Shown here piece by piece: positions 22,005 through 34,600 of a stretch of DNA of 64,000 nucleotides. The notes beneath the pieces were generated by a model. The model worked only from the letters and a program-made list of their open reading frames with translations, was not told the origin of the DNA and made no database searches. The stretch comes from Lathyrus oleraceus (lineage: Eukaryota > Streptophyta > Magnoliopsida > Fabales > Fabaceae), in the NCBI RefSeq assembly GCF_024323335.1, contig NC_066579.1, positions 252,209,575 to 252,273,574 on the forward strand. Direction: 5' to 3'. Numbering within the stretch: the stretch's first letter is position 1; every line of letters starts with the position of its first letter. The translations under genes and the position numbers were made by a program.

Positions 22005-25000
22005 GTGTCCTTCATTTATTTTGAAGACAAGCTGACTCACCGGTACTACACTAGAGCCAACATTTCAAGACTGATGGATCACTTAGAGCAAGAGAACCGC
22101 GAGCTGAAAGAGGAAGTGGCCAGATTGACTACCCTAATGGAGTCACTCATGGCTGCCCAGAGCCAGTCTTCTCCGACACCTTCAACTCCTCCCCAGAGGA
22201 CAGTTATCTCCGAGATTGTCTCCTCTATTGTGCCCGCTGCCAGTGCATACTTTGTTCCAACAGCCATGCCAACCGGGTTCCCGTGGGGGATGCCTCCCAA
22301 TTTCATGCCTGAGGGTCCTGTTCCTACCTTTGCTTCTCTGCCGGCATCTAGCCCGGTCCTTGCCGTTCCTCCTCCTGTCGTGCATACTTTGCCCAGGGTA
22401 GACGACACCATCTATCATTCTGAGCCGTCTGAGGGTCCAGATGTTTATGAGAAGATGGATACTACGAACGATCAATTTCTTGAGCTTCGGAAGGAATTGA
22501 AAACTCTCAGAGGGAAGGATCTTTTCGGCAAGTCTGCTGCCGAACTCTGCTTGGTTCCAAATGTGAAGATCCTTGTGAAATTCAAGGTCCATGATTTTGA
22601 AAAGTTCAAAGGAAATACTTGTCCTCTCAGCCACCTGGTCATGTATGCCAGGAAGATGTCGACTCAAACCGATAATGACCAACTACTCATCCACTACTTT
22701 CAGGACAGTCTGTCCGATGTCGCTTTGCGTTGGTACATGGGTTTAGACAGCGCGAACATCCGATCCTTCAATGATCTCGGCGAAGCCTTCGTCAAGCAGT
22801 ACAAGTACAACGTGGATATGGCTCCCGATAGAGATCAATTGAGAGCCATGTCCCAGAAGGATAAAGAAAAATTTAAGGAGTACGCCCAGAGGTGGCGAGA
22901 GGTGGCAGCACAGATCGTGCCTCCGCTAGAAGAGAAAGAGATGACTAAGATCTTTTTGAAGACTTTAAGTTCTTTTTATTATGAGAGGATGATTGCTACC
23001 GCTCCTTCTGACTTCACCGAGATGGTGAATATGGGGATGCGTCTAGAAGAAGGGGTCCGTGAAGGACGGTTAACCAGAGAAGAAGGCTCTTCTGCCAAAC
23101 ATTATGGGGCGTTTGCAAAGAAGAAAGATGGAGAGGCACATGCTGTGATCTCCCATGAGAAACCAAGAAGACCCTCTGTGAGGAGGAAGACTGTGCGTCC
23201 CGCCAGTAACCAGCACCAGGTGGCTCATATAGCACCTATTTTCAGAGACAATCAACAGTATCAGCAACATAGTAACAATCAGCAACCACATCCGTAATAT
23301 CAGCAACAACAGCACCGACCGCAGTAGCAGGCCTACCAGCCTCGAAACAGTAATCAAACCAGCACGAGTTACGAGAGGAAATGGGTCACCTTCGATCCTA
23401 TTCCTATGACGTACGCAGAGTTATATCCCTATTTGATAGAAAGGAAGTTGATTACTCCGAGAGACCCACCGGCTATACCTGCTAACCCCCAGTGGTGGTA
23501 TAAGCCTGAGTTACATTGTGTTTACCATTTTGGTGCTCCCGGCCACGACGTGGAGAATTGTTACCCTTTGAAGACCAAGGTTCAAGACCTTGTGAGGTGT
23601 GGTATTTTATGTTTTGAAGACGTATGCCCTAATGTGAAGAAGAACCCATTGCCCGAACATGGAAAATCTGTCAACATGGTCCAGGGTTGCCCTGGAAAAT
23701 ACAAGGTCAAATATGTCAGTCATATTCAATAATCTCTGGTCCAGATGCATCGTTTGTTGTGTGACTACAGTCATTATGAGCATGACCATGATAGATGTCG
23801 AGTCTGCTCTGTTAACCGATTGGGTTGTTGCCAGGTGCGCAAGGATGTTCAGGAAATGTTGGACGAAGGAGTCATTGAGATTCTTCAAAACAGGAATGTT
23901 GATGAAAATGAGCCTGAGGTCAACGTGATTTCCCCAGTGTTCCGGATACCCGAGCCTGTTATCATCAAGTACAATGGTAGCAAGCAGAAGGCTTCTCCCG
24001 CTCTAATCATTAAGCCTGCTGGTCCTGTACCTTACTCTTCTGAAAAGGCAGTTCCCTATCTCTACAACACCGTAGCAGTAGAGAATGGGAAAGAGGTGTC
24101 CTTGCCCTCTTCTTCTGTTGTGAATATTGCCGATGTTAGCGGTTTGACCCGTAGTGGCCGTGTATTTTCAGCACCGCCGAAGTCTCAAATTAATGCTGAT
24201 TTTGTTGAACGCCCGATTGGGAACGTTGTGAATTCTCCGAATCCGGCACTTGCTGTTAAGCCCTCCTCCGTACTAAAAACTCCTACTTCTGTTGGCCCAA
24301 GTGGCAATGTGAAAGAAGACTGTGATGAGATGCTAAGACTCATCAAAAGGAGCGAGTACAATGTTGTAGAGCAACTTCTACAAACGCCATCCAAAATATT
24401 TGTGTTATCCTTACTCTTAAATTTAGAACCACGCCGAGAGGCTCTGCAGAAGGTGTTGGATGTGGCATATGTGGATCACGATGTCACTTTGGAGCAATTT
24501 GATAGCATTGTTGCAAACATTACTGCTTGTAGCAACCTGAGCTTTTGTGACTCTGATCTCCCTGAGGAGGGAAGAGATCACAACTTGGCATTACATATAT
24601 CTATGGGTTGTAGAGACGATGCCATGTCCAATGTACTGGTGGACACCGGGTCATCATTGAACGTATTGCCAAAGTCCACTCTCTCAAAGCTATCATATCA
24701 AGGGCCTCCCATGAGGCAGAGTGGAGTAGTTGTGAAGGCTTTCGATGGGTCTCGCAAAACTGTGATTGGGGAAGTTGATCTCCCAGTCAAGATCGGACCA
24801 AGTGATTTCCAAATTACCTTCCAGGTTATGGACATTCACCCATCGTATAGTTGTCTCTTAGGCAGACCATGGATTCACGAGGCAGGCGCCGTGACGTCCA
24901 CCCTACACCAGAAATTGAAATTCGTGAAAAACAAGAAGCTGGTGGTGGTAGGGGGAGAAAGGGCTCTCCTGGTTAGCCATTTGTCTTCCTTCTCTTATAT

Positions 25001-25369
25001 AGATGATGAGGTTGAAATTGGAACTCCTTTCCAAGCTTTATCTATAGCTGAGCCTATTAAGAAGAGAACTCCTTCATTTGCTTCCTACGAAGATGCAAAG
25101 CTGGCCATTGAGCGTGGTGCAACCACTGGTTTAGGAAAAATGATTGAGTTAGAAGACAACGAGTCCCGGGCTGGCATAGGTTTTTCTTTTGGTACTTTCA
25201 ACAAGCAAGGGTTATTCAAGACTGGAGGTTTCATCCACACTGGTCTAGATGAGGAGGCTGCTGCCGTTTTAGAAGAAGATACAAAGGATTCTGGCAATTT
25301 CATCATCCCTGGAGGGGTCTGCAACAATTGGGTCACTGTGGATATTCCAACAGTTGTCCATAAGTCAAC
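22005..25369 (+). pseudogene. Ogre gag-protease
   Basis: One long frame for capsid/nucleocapsid and protease, broken by three in-frame stops: TAA 23295-23297, TAG 23325-23327 and TAA 23730-23732. The first two lie in a CAG/CAA-rich Gln tract and are consistent with C-to-T changes. N-terminal coiled coil (MDHLEQENRELKEEVARL), Pro-rich linker, retrotransposon gag domain (YARKMSTQTDNDQLLIHYF through ALRWYMGLDS) at about residues 200-330, and a C-X2-H-X5-H-X4-C knuckle (CVYHFGAPGHDVENC) at about 23518-23562. The aspartic protease begins with LVDTGSSLNVLPKS at about 24640, with an intact DTG catalytic triad, and ends with SCLLGRPWIHEAGAV. The start at 22005 is the first ATG; an internal ATG at 22073 (MDHLEQ) is the likelier biological start. 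The frame ends at an intron, not at a true stop. Confidence 0.92.
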
Positions 25370-25624
25370 GTAATGATCACTTTGTTTAAAAACCCTTCTC
25401 CCATGCCAAAAGGAGGAGTGATGACATTGATGGCGCATAAATACAATGATATTTTCATTCAATAAATTCATGTTAAATGTTTTTTTCCCATTTATTTTCC
25501 CTTTTTGTTTTTGCATGAAATTGGTGATCACATAAAACCCTAAAAAAAATCGATCTTTTCATATGCATAATGATTTGCCTTGTTTGAATTCTAAAGCTTT
25601 TCATATCCAAAAATCATTATGCAG
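25370..25624 (+). other. Ogre intron between protease and reverse transcriptase
   Basis: 255 bp with GT at 25370-25371 and AG at 25623-25624. Joining 25369 to 25625 keeps the reading frame: two bases of a codon upstream, one downstream. It also removes the TAA at 25371-25373 that would end gag-pro. The intron is T-rich. Ogre elements are known to have a spliced intron at this exact place, which lets gag-pro be made from unspliced and gag-pro-pol from spliced RNA. Splice sites are inferred, not tested. Confidence 0.75.
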
Positions 25625-26480
25625 GTTGATTTCTAAACCCATTGAACATAATGACCCAACACCATCTCCCAACTTTGAATTCCCTGTATTTGAGGCGGAA
25701 GAAGATGATGTTGAAGAGATTCCTGATGAGATTACCCGGCTACTTGAGCATGAAGAGAAGATCATTCAGCCGCATCTTGAGAATCTAGAAACAGCCAACT
25801 TGGGGTCGGAAGATTGTGTGCAAGAGGTAAAGATTGGGGCACTTCTGGAAGAATCTGTTACGAAAGGGTTGATTAAGTTGCTACGAGAATATGTTGACGT
25901 CTTTGCCTGGTCATATGAAGACATGCCTGGTCTAGATACTAATATTGTGCAACATTTCCTACCTCTAAAGCCTGAGTGCATGCCTGTAAAGCAGAGTATC
26001 AGAAGAACTCATCCTGATATGGCAGTGAAGATCAAAGAGGAAGTTCAGAAGCAAATTGATGCGGGGTTCCTGGTGACTTCTATATATCCTCAATGGGTGG
26101 CCAATATTGTGCCCGTGCCTAAGAAAGATGGAAAAGTCCGGATTTGTGTGGACTATAGAGACTTGAATAAAGCTAGTCCGAAAGATGATTTCCCTCTACC
26201 ACATATTGATATGTTGGTAGACAATACAGCTAAATTCAAAGTCTTCTCGTTTATGGATGGATTTTCCGGATATAATCAGATTAAAATGGCACCCGAGGAT
26301 ATGGAGAAGACAACATTCATCACACCTTGGGAACATTCTGTTATCGAGTGATTCCCTTCGGTTTGAAGAACGCCGGAGCCACGTATCAACGAGCTATGAC
26401 CACCTTGTTTCATGATATGATGCACAAGGAGATTGAGGTGTACGTTGACGATATGATCGCTAAGTCAAGATCGGAGGTTT
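25625..26480 (+). pseudogene. Ogre reverse transcriptase, truncated and frameshifted
   Basis: N-terminal two thirds of a Ty3/gypsy reverse transcriptase. Visible motifs: WVANIVPVPKKDGKVRICVD, YRDLNKASPKDDFPLP, FSFMDGFSGYNQIKMAPED, PFGLKNAGATYQRAM and the catalytic YVDD (in EVYVDDMIAKS, about 26437-26468). One base is missing near 26330, between TTTITPW and the next block, so the conserved parts lie in two frames. After SRSEV a TAG (26480-26482) follows, and the sequence jumps into the integrase C-terminus. The thumb of RT, RNase H and the integrase core are deleted. Fed by the intron upstream. Confidence 0.9.
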
Positions 26481-26854
26481 AGATCCCATCATTACGTGTT
26501 TTTATGGAAGCCAAGTTGACTGATGCTGAATGGGTTCAGAGTCGTTATGACCAGCTAAACTTGATTGAAGAGAAGAGATTGACTGCCATGTGCCATGGTC
26601 AGTTATATCAGCAGAGAATGAAGAAAGCTTTTGATAAGAAGGTCAAGCCTCGTGTGTTCCGAGAAGGTGACCTTGTGCTCAAGAAAGTCTTGTCTTTCGC
26701 GCCCGATTCCAGGGGCAAGTGGACTCCAAACTATGAAGGTTCGTATGTTGTTAAGAGAGCCTTTTCAGGCGGTGCTTTGATACTTACAACTATGGATGGG
26801 GAGGATTTCACTCGTCCTGTGAATTCAGATGCAGTCAAGAAATACTTCGCCTAA
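26481..26854 (+). pseudogene. Ogre integrase C-terminus
   Basis: Last ~120 residues of pol (IPSLRVFMEAK to VNSDAVKKYFA), open from 26504 to 26854. Collinear with 5745-6122 of the outer Ogre, from which it differs by having CAG and TGG where the outer copy has stop codons. The integrase zinc and DDE domains are absent. The deletion joins RT to integrase at the shared hexamer GAGGTT (about 26474-26479; same bases at 5743-5748 in the outer copy). Confidence 0.9.
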
Positions 26855-29618
26855 AAATAAAAACAGAATAGCTCGCTAAGTTGAAAACCCGAAAGGGCGG
26901 CTTAGGCAAAAATGAGCGTCTCGGTGGATTGAAAACCCGAAAGGGCGGTCCAAGCAAAAGTTAGAGACATGAAAAATGAATATAGGTATCCCGCTAGATT
27001 GAGTACCTCATCCTGGGGCAATCTAGGAAAAAATTAGGGATTTGGCAAGTAACTGCATCCTGACAAGACTTTGTTCTACAACTGTCGTCTGTCAGAGATC
27101 CTTGCTCATTATCAGCCAAAGCTTCAAATACATCGGATTCAGAATTGGTGGAGAAATGGTCATTATGTTCAATGTAGCCCTTTCCCGATATATATCACCA
27201 ATTTCAAATTTGTAAAGATCTATGGAGTCTTGCCATTCGCAGACTACCATTCTATCAAATAAATTTGAGCCTTTTATTCAATTATTGGCACTCTTATCTA
27301 TTTCTATTCAACAAATGTTTTGCATGTTTTGATTAAGAAAATATCATTGTTTTAAACGATCAAATTTTTTATAATTTGTTTTTAAACAAAGTGAACATTC
27401 ACAATGACGAAAGGATACTTAGGAGATCCTCAGTGCTCTCCCAAGGGTGGTACGATCCCCAACAGGGTAAGATTTTTGTCCATATTCCTAGCATGACTGT
27501 ATCTCCTCCCTCCGGAACCCCTTGTGGTTTATCCTACCAAGTGGATTGCTTGTTGAGAGTCACCTCTCTTCCCTTCAGCAGAGTAGCAATCTTTCTTCCT
27601 CAGCAGCTTGGATCTATTTGGGCAAGAGCGGTATTTGGTGGTTGATCCCGATAAATCCTTTATCTCCTCGGATAGATTCCCCTGTAGAGTTGTTGATGTG
27701 ACGGACCTTGTCTGTGACAACGCTCGTCCCCAGCTGGAATGATTGATGATTCATCCCCTACAGAGTTCTTTTCTTCCTGGTATCTCTGATCCCCAGCAGA
27801 TTGGATACTCCCCGATGAACTTGGATTTCTCTCTTGAGATGTAGTACCGGGTGGTTGATTCTTGGACCTGGTTGTGTTAGATATGTCTGTCTGTCAGCAT
27901 ACATCATACATAAACCACGCGCATACATGCATAATTATAACATTCAGATATTCATGTTGCATTATTTTCCATATATCGTTGTTTGTTGTCTCCTGCTATT
28001 TAGTGATATACTTCCTCGAGCAGATGTGTGTGTCTGATCTCTCCATATAGAGTCAGCTCCATAAGCAGAAAGCGTTTATCCTTTCTTCCATATTCCCCAC
28101 CGGGTTATATCCTCGTGGATGTTGATTGTTTTTGTTCCTTTCCAACACATATACTGGGATGGTTTTCCCCATTGAGTTATATCCTCACCGGGACAAGTCT
28201 TGATTTGGTGTGCCTATCTAGTTTGATCCTAGATCGGTATCTTGAGACTCTTTTCCTGTTTCCCCGTGGTAAATGAATAATTGCTCAATAATTAGTAATT
28301 ATTATCCCCGGCGGAGTCTGTGTTTCTCTACCCTCATACTGGTAGTTGTAAACCCTATTTCTTCCCTTTTTGCAGAGTAACTATTTTTGCTCATCTTTAA
28401 TTGGTGACAGTTATCTTCATCCAATATTCGATGACGATATCCCCTCATCTGCTTGGATAATTGCCCTGATTACGCAATTTATCCCCAGCGGGTCATCTCT
28501 CGTCTACCTTGTTGTTGTTGGTAACGATTGTTTCTCCCCTGAATTGGTCATCATTATATACCTAGTTTCGGTATCCCGATGCCTTTTCTTTTCGGTCGAT
28601 TTATCCTTTATTAACCCAGTAACCGGTTGTGGATAATCGTCCATGCGAGTATATTATCTACGTTCTGACGGTAATAGATAGCATATCTCATGCACTCTCG
28701 GGTCTGAAGCCTTTTGTTCTTCCCCAGTTGAGTAAGATTCGTATCCCCTTTGTGGAGTCGAATATCCATCCTGTAATCGAGTTTGCTTTTAGCCCTCTTT
28801 TGGATGATGAGTGTTTTGGGAATATTCCCCAATTCACGCCTTGGTTGGTCACCTATTATATACCCAGTAACCGGTATCCCTGGTGTTCCTTCCTCTCTGC
28901 TCCCTATTATGACTTTTTGTCCCCTGTGGAGTCAGAATCCTTGAGTTGGAGTATACCTTTTAGGTTTTCCTCAGACGTTTTGAAGTTTTGATATCTCTCA
29001 CCCTTATACCAGTCTGGGATATTCATCTCTTCCTGAGCATGTTGTATCTCTCACCCTCATACCCGGCGTTCAGATCACATGTCTCCTTGAGCTTATTACC
29101 CAGTAACCGGTAATACCTTATCCCGCTGCTTCCCCAGGAGTGTCCTTGTGGACATCCCCAGCGAAGTCCCTTAGTGGATTGTTTTCATCCGGATTTTATC
29201 CGAAGTATCCGTTGTGGATAGTTTTTTTGCTGTATTGGCATATTCCCCAATACATGCATCTTCGAGTCAGCTCGAGTCTTTCCATTGGATCTTTTCCCTT
29301 TGGAATTTTGTTCCCCACGCTTTGAGTCGTGACCTGCTCGCGCATTTTTATCCCTTTTCTATCCCCAGGAGAGTCCCCAGGGTCTTGGTCCCATGGAGTG
29401 AATTGCTCATATGGATTATCAGTGGCTTCTGATTTCTTTGCTTTTGCAGACACATACCTCGACAGAGTGCTACCATTTTTCATACCTACATTTGCATCAT
29501 GAGGTCTCTTAGGGACCAAAATTCGTCTCTTTGTTATTATTTAAGCCCATTCTACCCCGTTGAGACGAAGATTTTAACCTTCACTTCTCCGACTAGAATG
29601 ACCTTAAATAGGGGCATC
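26855..29618 (+). other. Nested Ogre 3' UTR
   Basis: 2.76 kb, no gene. Opens with two TTGAAAACCCGAAAGGGCGG units (about 26879 and 26930). Similar in order to the outer Ogre UTR: CCCCAGCGGG-type pieces, TATCCTCACCGGG, and CCCAGTAACCGGT at 28616, 28862 and 29099. It has not expanded into a long array. Ends in ATAGGGGCATC before the 3' LTR. Confidence 0.8.
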
Positions 29619-31680
29619 TGTAAGACCCCAATTTTGACCCTAAGATCCCTCATGGCATCATAACATTGCATTTGCATTGCCTCAAGGGTCTTTAGCATCT
29701 TGGTTCCCTTTGCCTTTGGATGGGACTCCTTGTGATTGGTTTGAGATCACCAAACATGCTTGAATTATACATCATTATTTCTCTTACTTTTGTTTACTAA
29801 CCAAAAGCACAAAAATGTGTCACTAACATCTTTTGTTTAAAGCTTGAGTATCATCCAAGAAACTTTATGGGTTCTATTTAGATGATCAGTCAACACAAGG
29901 GAATGGCTTGAGATACTTCCAACAGGTTCAAATGGGGTCTATTCGTCAGTCAAAACGTTAATCTTGAAGGAGCAAAAGTTTGTTCATGAGTTGTCATGCT
30001 CGCTAGGCGAGCAGAATGGGTCGCCTAGCGAGTCCCAAGAAAAGCCACAAGAATCACCTACGCTCAGAGGAATTTCTTGAACTGTCATGCTCGCTAGGCG
30101 AAGCCCACGTGTTTAAAAAAAATAAATAATAATAAATAAATAAATAAATAAAATATAAGAGAAATTTTTTGGACTTGGGCCTCTCTCATTTGAGCCCACA
30201 GGTCCACAAAAATCAGGTTATAAATTCAGAGTTTTAGTGAAACAAAAGGCCATTCTATTCCTATTACCCTGGCAGGGAAAAAGATAGTGAGAGAAGAGCT
30301 AACAGAGTTCAGAGCAACCTCCAGAGACTGAAGGGAACTCATCGGCAAAGAACCAATTCCCTCTCATATAAACCCTAAGAGTGCTTTGCAAACCCAACCG
30401 TGCCATTCAATTTCATCGGTCTCTCCAATCAGGTTTGCCTTATTCCCATTACTTTATGCTTTTAATTTGAATGCTCTGAATGTATGAGGTATTATGGGTG
30501 AATTTGATACCCTTTTGATGCATGTGTTTGACAAGAGGTTTAGGCCTCCTACCCTTGGTTGCTTTTTGTGAGCTTTTTGTGAATTTTAATGGCATGATTC
30601 ATGTGGTTACATTTTGATTTAGGGGTAACTCTTGATTACCCTATCTTATTTCTCTAACCTGTTTGTTGAGTTTTGTTTTGTGAGGGCTCATATGACTCTT
30701 GCAGATATGGCTTGCCTGGTGTTCCACTTTATTTGTGGGGTACCACCTGGAGGTCTATTCCGATTACCTGTACTGACTCGCTTTCTTTGATGGTGTTTAG
30801 CTTGGAAGAGTCTTTGGGTTTCTTATTTATCTAATTGCTGTTACTTCAGATCTTTATCCATATGGTAGATCTCTCGATCCCTTTACTTTTCCCGCATGTT
30901 ACCTATTTCTTAGGTTTCGTATAGCCTCTCGTGGCATGTCATTTAAGGTAGCGCGGTTCCTTCATCTAGGACTGCCTTTTTGCATGAGCATCCCTAAACC
31001 CCCCAAACTCATTGATTTTTCTTCTCCTAAGAACACGTTATCTCCTTCTACTACAGGCGAGTAAGTCTCCAAAGGTTGAGCATCCGGTAGATTGCGTAGT
31101 AACGTCGTTCACCCCAAAACACAACCTTTACCCCATAGGTGATCGAACTACGTTTTGCTCTGATTTTCATCCTAGATGAGATACGTAGGCATAAGACGCG
31201 ATGTCTTAGCGAGCACACTCCTCTTTAACCCCTAGGTAGCCGAGCTACGAAGACTCTGATTCTCAGATTCAGATGAGATACGTATGCAGTGGATGCGACG
31301 TCCGTGCGAGTCATTTTCTTTTGACCCTTCTTTTAGTAAGTAGTACATTAGATAAACATACACGCTTTTATCACCCCTTAAATCATGTTTGCACAAATAA
31401 ATTTTCAAAAAAATAAACAACAACCTTTGCAACAAATGTGAAAAGGGCTCCCTAGGAGTACCTAGGATGCTTTGGGTGCATAATACCTTCCCATTGCATA
31501 ACCAACCCCCTTACCCAGATCTCTGACATTTTTACTAGTTTTTGATTCGATAAAACTTTTAGGTTTTTATTCGCTTTCTAACCATTCCTTTGGATAAATA
31601 GAAGTGCGGTGACGACTCGACTTGTATGATTTACCTTGGATTTAGTCAATATCTCTAATGGTAACGAATACCCCGCTACA
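29619..31680 (+). mobile_element. 3' LTR of the nested Ogre
   Basis: 2062 bp, TGTAAGACCCC to CCCCGCTACA, followed by target duplication ATACT. Compared with the 5' LTR it has scattered substitutions and an ~11-bp insertion near 30570 (GAGCTTTTTGT repeated). It keeps the 12-bp hairpin (29999-30032), TATA box (30219) and U5 hairpins (GAACTACG at 31145; TAAGAC/GTCTTA at 31192-31208). The U5 primer-site echo is mutated here (TGACGACTC at 31610). Confidence 0.93.
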
Positions 31681-31685
31681 ATACT

Positions 31686-34600
31686 GATTTGCTTTGAGAT
31701 TGAATCGAAGCAATTTAGTTTGAACACCTTAACTTTCAACTCCACATTTCTCATTATAGAGTGATAGTTGGAAAATTTGGAGGTGATATTTGGAATCCCC
31801 GTAATTTTCTCTTCAAATTGATGTATGATCCATTTATTTTTATGAACTTTTCATCTGGATCAATCCGGTGAGTTGGCCAGAGAAGATGACCGGAGCTAGG
31901 GCACTAATAGTGTGTTGGCGTTGTCCAGACCATCTGATCCCATGGTCATCTTCTAATCTAGTCCATCCATTTTAATTACCATTGTTATACGTGCGTTGAC
32001 TGAGGAACGTCGTAGATGACTTGCGTGTGGCCATCAGATCTGTCACCTCATTTAATGAGGGAGATCTGATGGCTCTTGTTTTTCTGATTTATTTTAATTT
32101 TCCAAATTATTTTTTAAATAGTTTTTTCTTATTAAATTCACTATAATTTCATTTGTGATCCAAAAATTATGGGACCATCACCAAAATTTCACAAATAGTT
32201 TCCTCTTCCCATTTCTGAATTAAAACTAATTTTTGGATTGATTTTCATATTTTTAGTGAATTTTGTGATTTTTGACTTGTTTTAATTAATTTTTAAATAC
32301 TTCTGATTTTCAAAAAATGCCAAAAAAATTAGTCAATGGTCCTTTGGCCTTGTTTGACCTATGATAAATCCTTGGCCATGTCTTTGGTGATTTGAAGGGA
32401 TTTTAGGTTTTTGACCTTTTAAAATGTATTTTCCTTCATTTAAAAATTGATTTAAATTGTTTTAATTGCTTTAATATTTTGTTGAGCTATTTTATTGATT
32501 TTTTGTTGACTCAACTTTTATTTGGCCTTGGTCTTGGTTGAATTAGACCTAGACTTGGTCAATACCATTGGATTTAGGGGGTTGATGAAGTTTGAACTTC
32601 ATCCCTCAAGATGAGTGAATGGTATTTATCAAGTGAGGTTCATCCCTTGATCAATTTGGGATCTCTTTCACTTCAACTTTTCATCTTTATCTCATTTCTT
32701 CCCCAAACCATTCATGGCCAATGATTTCTCATAAGATCAAATGTTAGTTGATTCATCAATGACCTTGTGTCAGATGAATCAACATGAGCTTGATTGAGAT
32801 AGGCCCATCCCCTTTTATTTTTATGTGTGGTATGTTTTAGGTGCTTGGTCTTTATACCTTGTCTCTATCATGCATTAACACCAACATTATTATTGCTCGG
32901 CCTCAGATAGTTGTGACATCTACATAAGTCCAATTACGATTGCTTAACATAGCGCTAAATTTGTCCCAAAAGCAATAACATTTTTGTAAGTGAGATTGTT
33001 AGTCTTCTATTCCTCATGGTATTGTGTGAAGATTTTGCCTCTTTTCCATTTGTGAGAGCTAGTGGCCTACTTGTTGATTTTATCCAAGTTGGATCCATTC
33101 TCATGAATGATGTCTAGGTTCATATCTTCATGCTTGTGAGTGGATCATTGAGTGTTCTCCAAAAAATGACTTAAACAACCTTTTCTTTTCCCACTAACAT
33201 TCACTAACATCTATTTGTATTGACTTTATTTTAATGTCATTTATTTTGATGCAATTTAAATTCTTGCACTTTATCATTCATTGTCATTTATATTCATTCA
33301 AATTGTTCATGTTTCCGTCACTTTCACTTTGCTCACTTGAGCCATTGTATTTATGCTTGTGATATAATTTGTGCTTGTGATCTTGTTTTGTTTGTGGTCT
33401 TAGGACCTTAAAATACTTAATAAAAACAAAAACCCTAAAAAATATATTTGTGAACTGTTGGACTTCTATATGTGACTTGATTTGGACCTATGGACTTAGA
33501 GTAGGAAACATCCCTGAGTTATGGAAAAGGACTTGGTCAATGCCATTAATTTGAGACAATTTCTTGGCTAATGCCATTCATCTGATACAAGCCTTGAGAT
33601 ACTCCTTTGGTTTATTTGTTATACTTTCTCTCTTTGTCTGAGTTATTATTTTGATCTTATTGATATCATTTGATGCTTTCTCTTTGAGTATGTTTCAAGG
33701 GACTTTTCATCTGATACATCTAAAAGACATTGAAGATTGCTTGCTTTGGAGTGCTTTCTTGGAAGTTTGATTATCTTTATTTGATGCCATTGGTCTTCTT
33801 ATTAATTGCTTGGATGATTATGCTTTGTTGCTTCCTTAACAATCCAAAGGAAATGGGTTTCTATATGACACTATTGTCTTGTAGATGATTCCCGTTGGTT
33901 ATATCTTTTCAACTTTAAAATTTTAAATCTTGTCTAGGATAGTCCCTTCATCTCCTCTTCCTTCTTAAATTTCAAAATCTCTCTCTCATTTTTAGAACTT
34001 CTTTGCTTGTTGTTTTCAACTTAGACTTGTTTTAATGAGTAGAAACCTTGGCCTTATGCCATTGATTTTCAAAATATTTTCTTAATCAAACTTGTAAATG
34101 AACTTAATCATATTGAACTTATTTTCAAGAAGACAAAAAAAGAAGTAACAACTTCATCTAATCCTTTTGGCCACTTTGTGCCTTTTTCTTTTAAATTTTT
34201 TCAAAAGTGAGCATTTAGATTTGAGTTATCTTTGGGCGAGTTATAATTCTCACATTCGATGATATATTGATTGTAAGACTTTCCATTTATTAGGGGTTAG
34301 TGGCATACTTGTTGATTGAATCCAAGTTGGATCCCTCCCTCTTAAATATTGTAAAACCGTCATTATCGGTGGATGTTTTGTTGAGTATTCTCATATTGAT
34401 AACAAAGAATCTTTAAGCTTTAATTAAAATCAATCCACCCATCTTTGAAATTTTTACCTCGAACTACGAGGTTTTGATCCCTCATTTTTATGTTGGTACG
34501 TAGGCATAAGACCAACGGTCTTGTCAAACACAAAAATGTAAATAATGAATTTCTTTTCTCGTCCCCTCATTCAATTTTTAGCAAACATCTTTTTCAACTA

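Larger units (their letters stand above)
11880..31680 (+). mobile_element. Nested Ogre-like retrotransposon, both LTRs present
   Basis: A 19.8-kb insertion into the outer LTR. Order: 5' LTR (11880-13931), primer site (13938), leader with a long hairpin, ORF1 (interrupted by an antisense solo LTR at 15083-20538), gag-pro (22005-25369), intron (25370-25624), partial RT (25625-26480), integrase C-terminus (26481-26854), 3' UTR, 3' LTR (29619-31680). Without the solo LTR the element is about 14.3 kb. It lacks the end of RT, all of RNase H and the integrase core through an internal deletion near 26480. The two LTRs differ by roughly 2-3 percent by eye over the first few hundred bases, so the insertion is fairly young. 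LTRs of ~2 kb are short for an Ogre, but ORF1, intron and primer site fit that lineage. Confidence 0.92.

Noticed and set aside
22079..22682. Long minus-strand frames opposite gag
   Set aside because: Shadows of the gag codon pattern; the plus strand shows clear gag motifs.
11880..31680. Reading the 2-kb direct repeats as a segmental duplication
   Set aside because: TG..CA ends, 5-bp target duplication, primer site and coding order show they are LTRs of one element.
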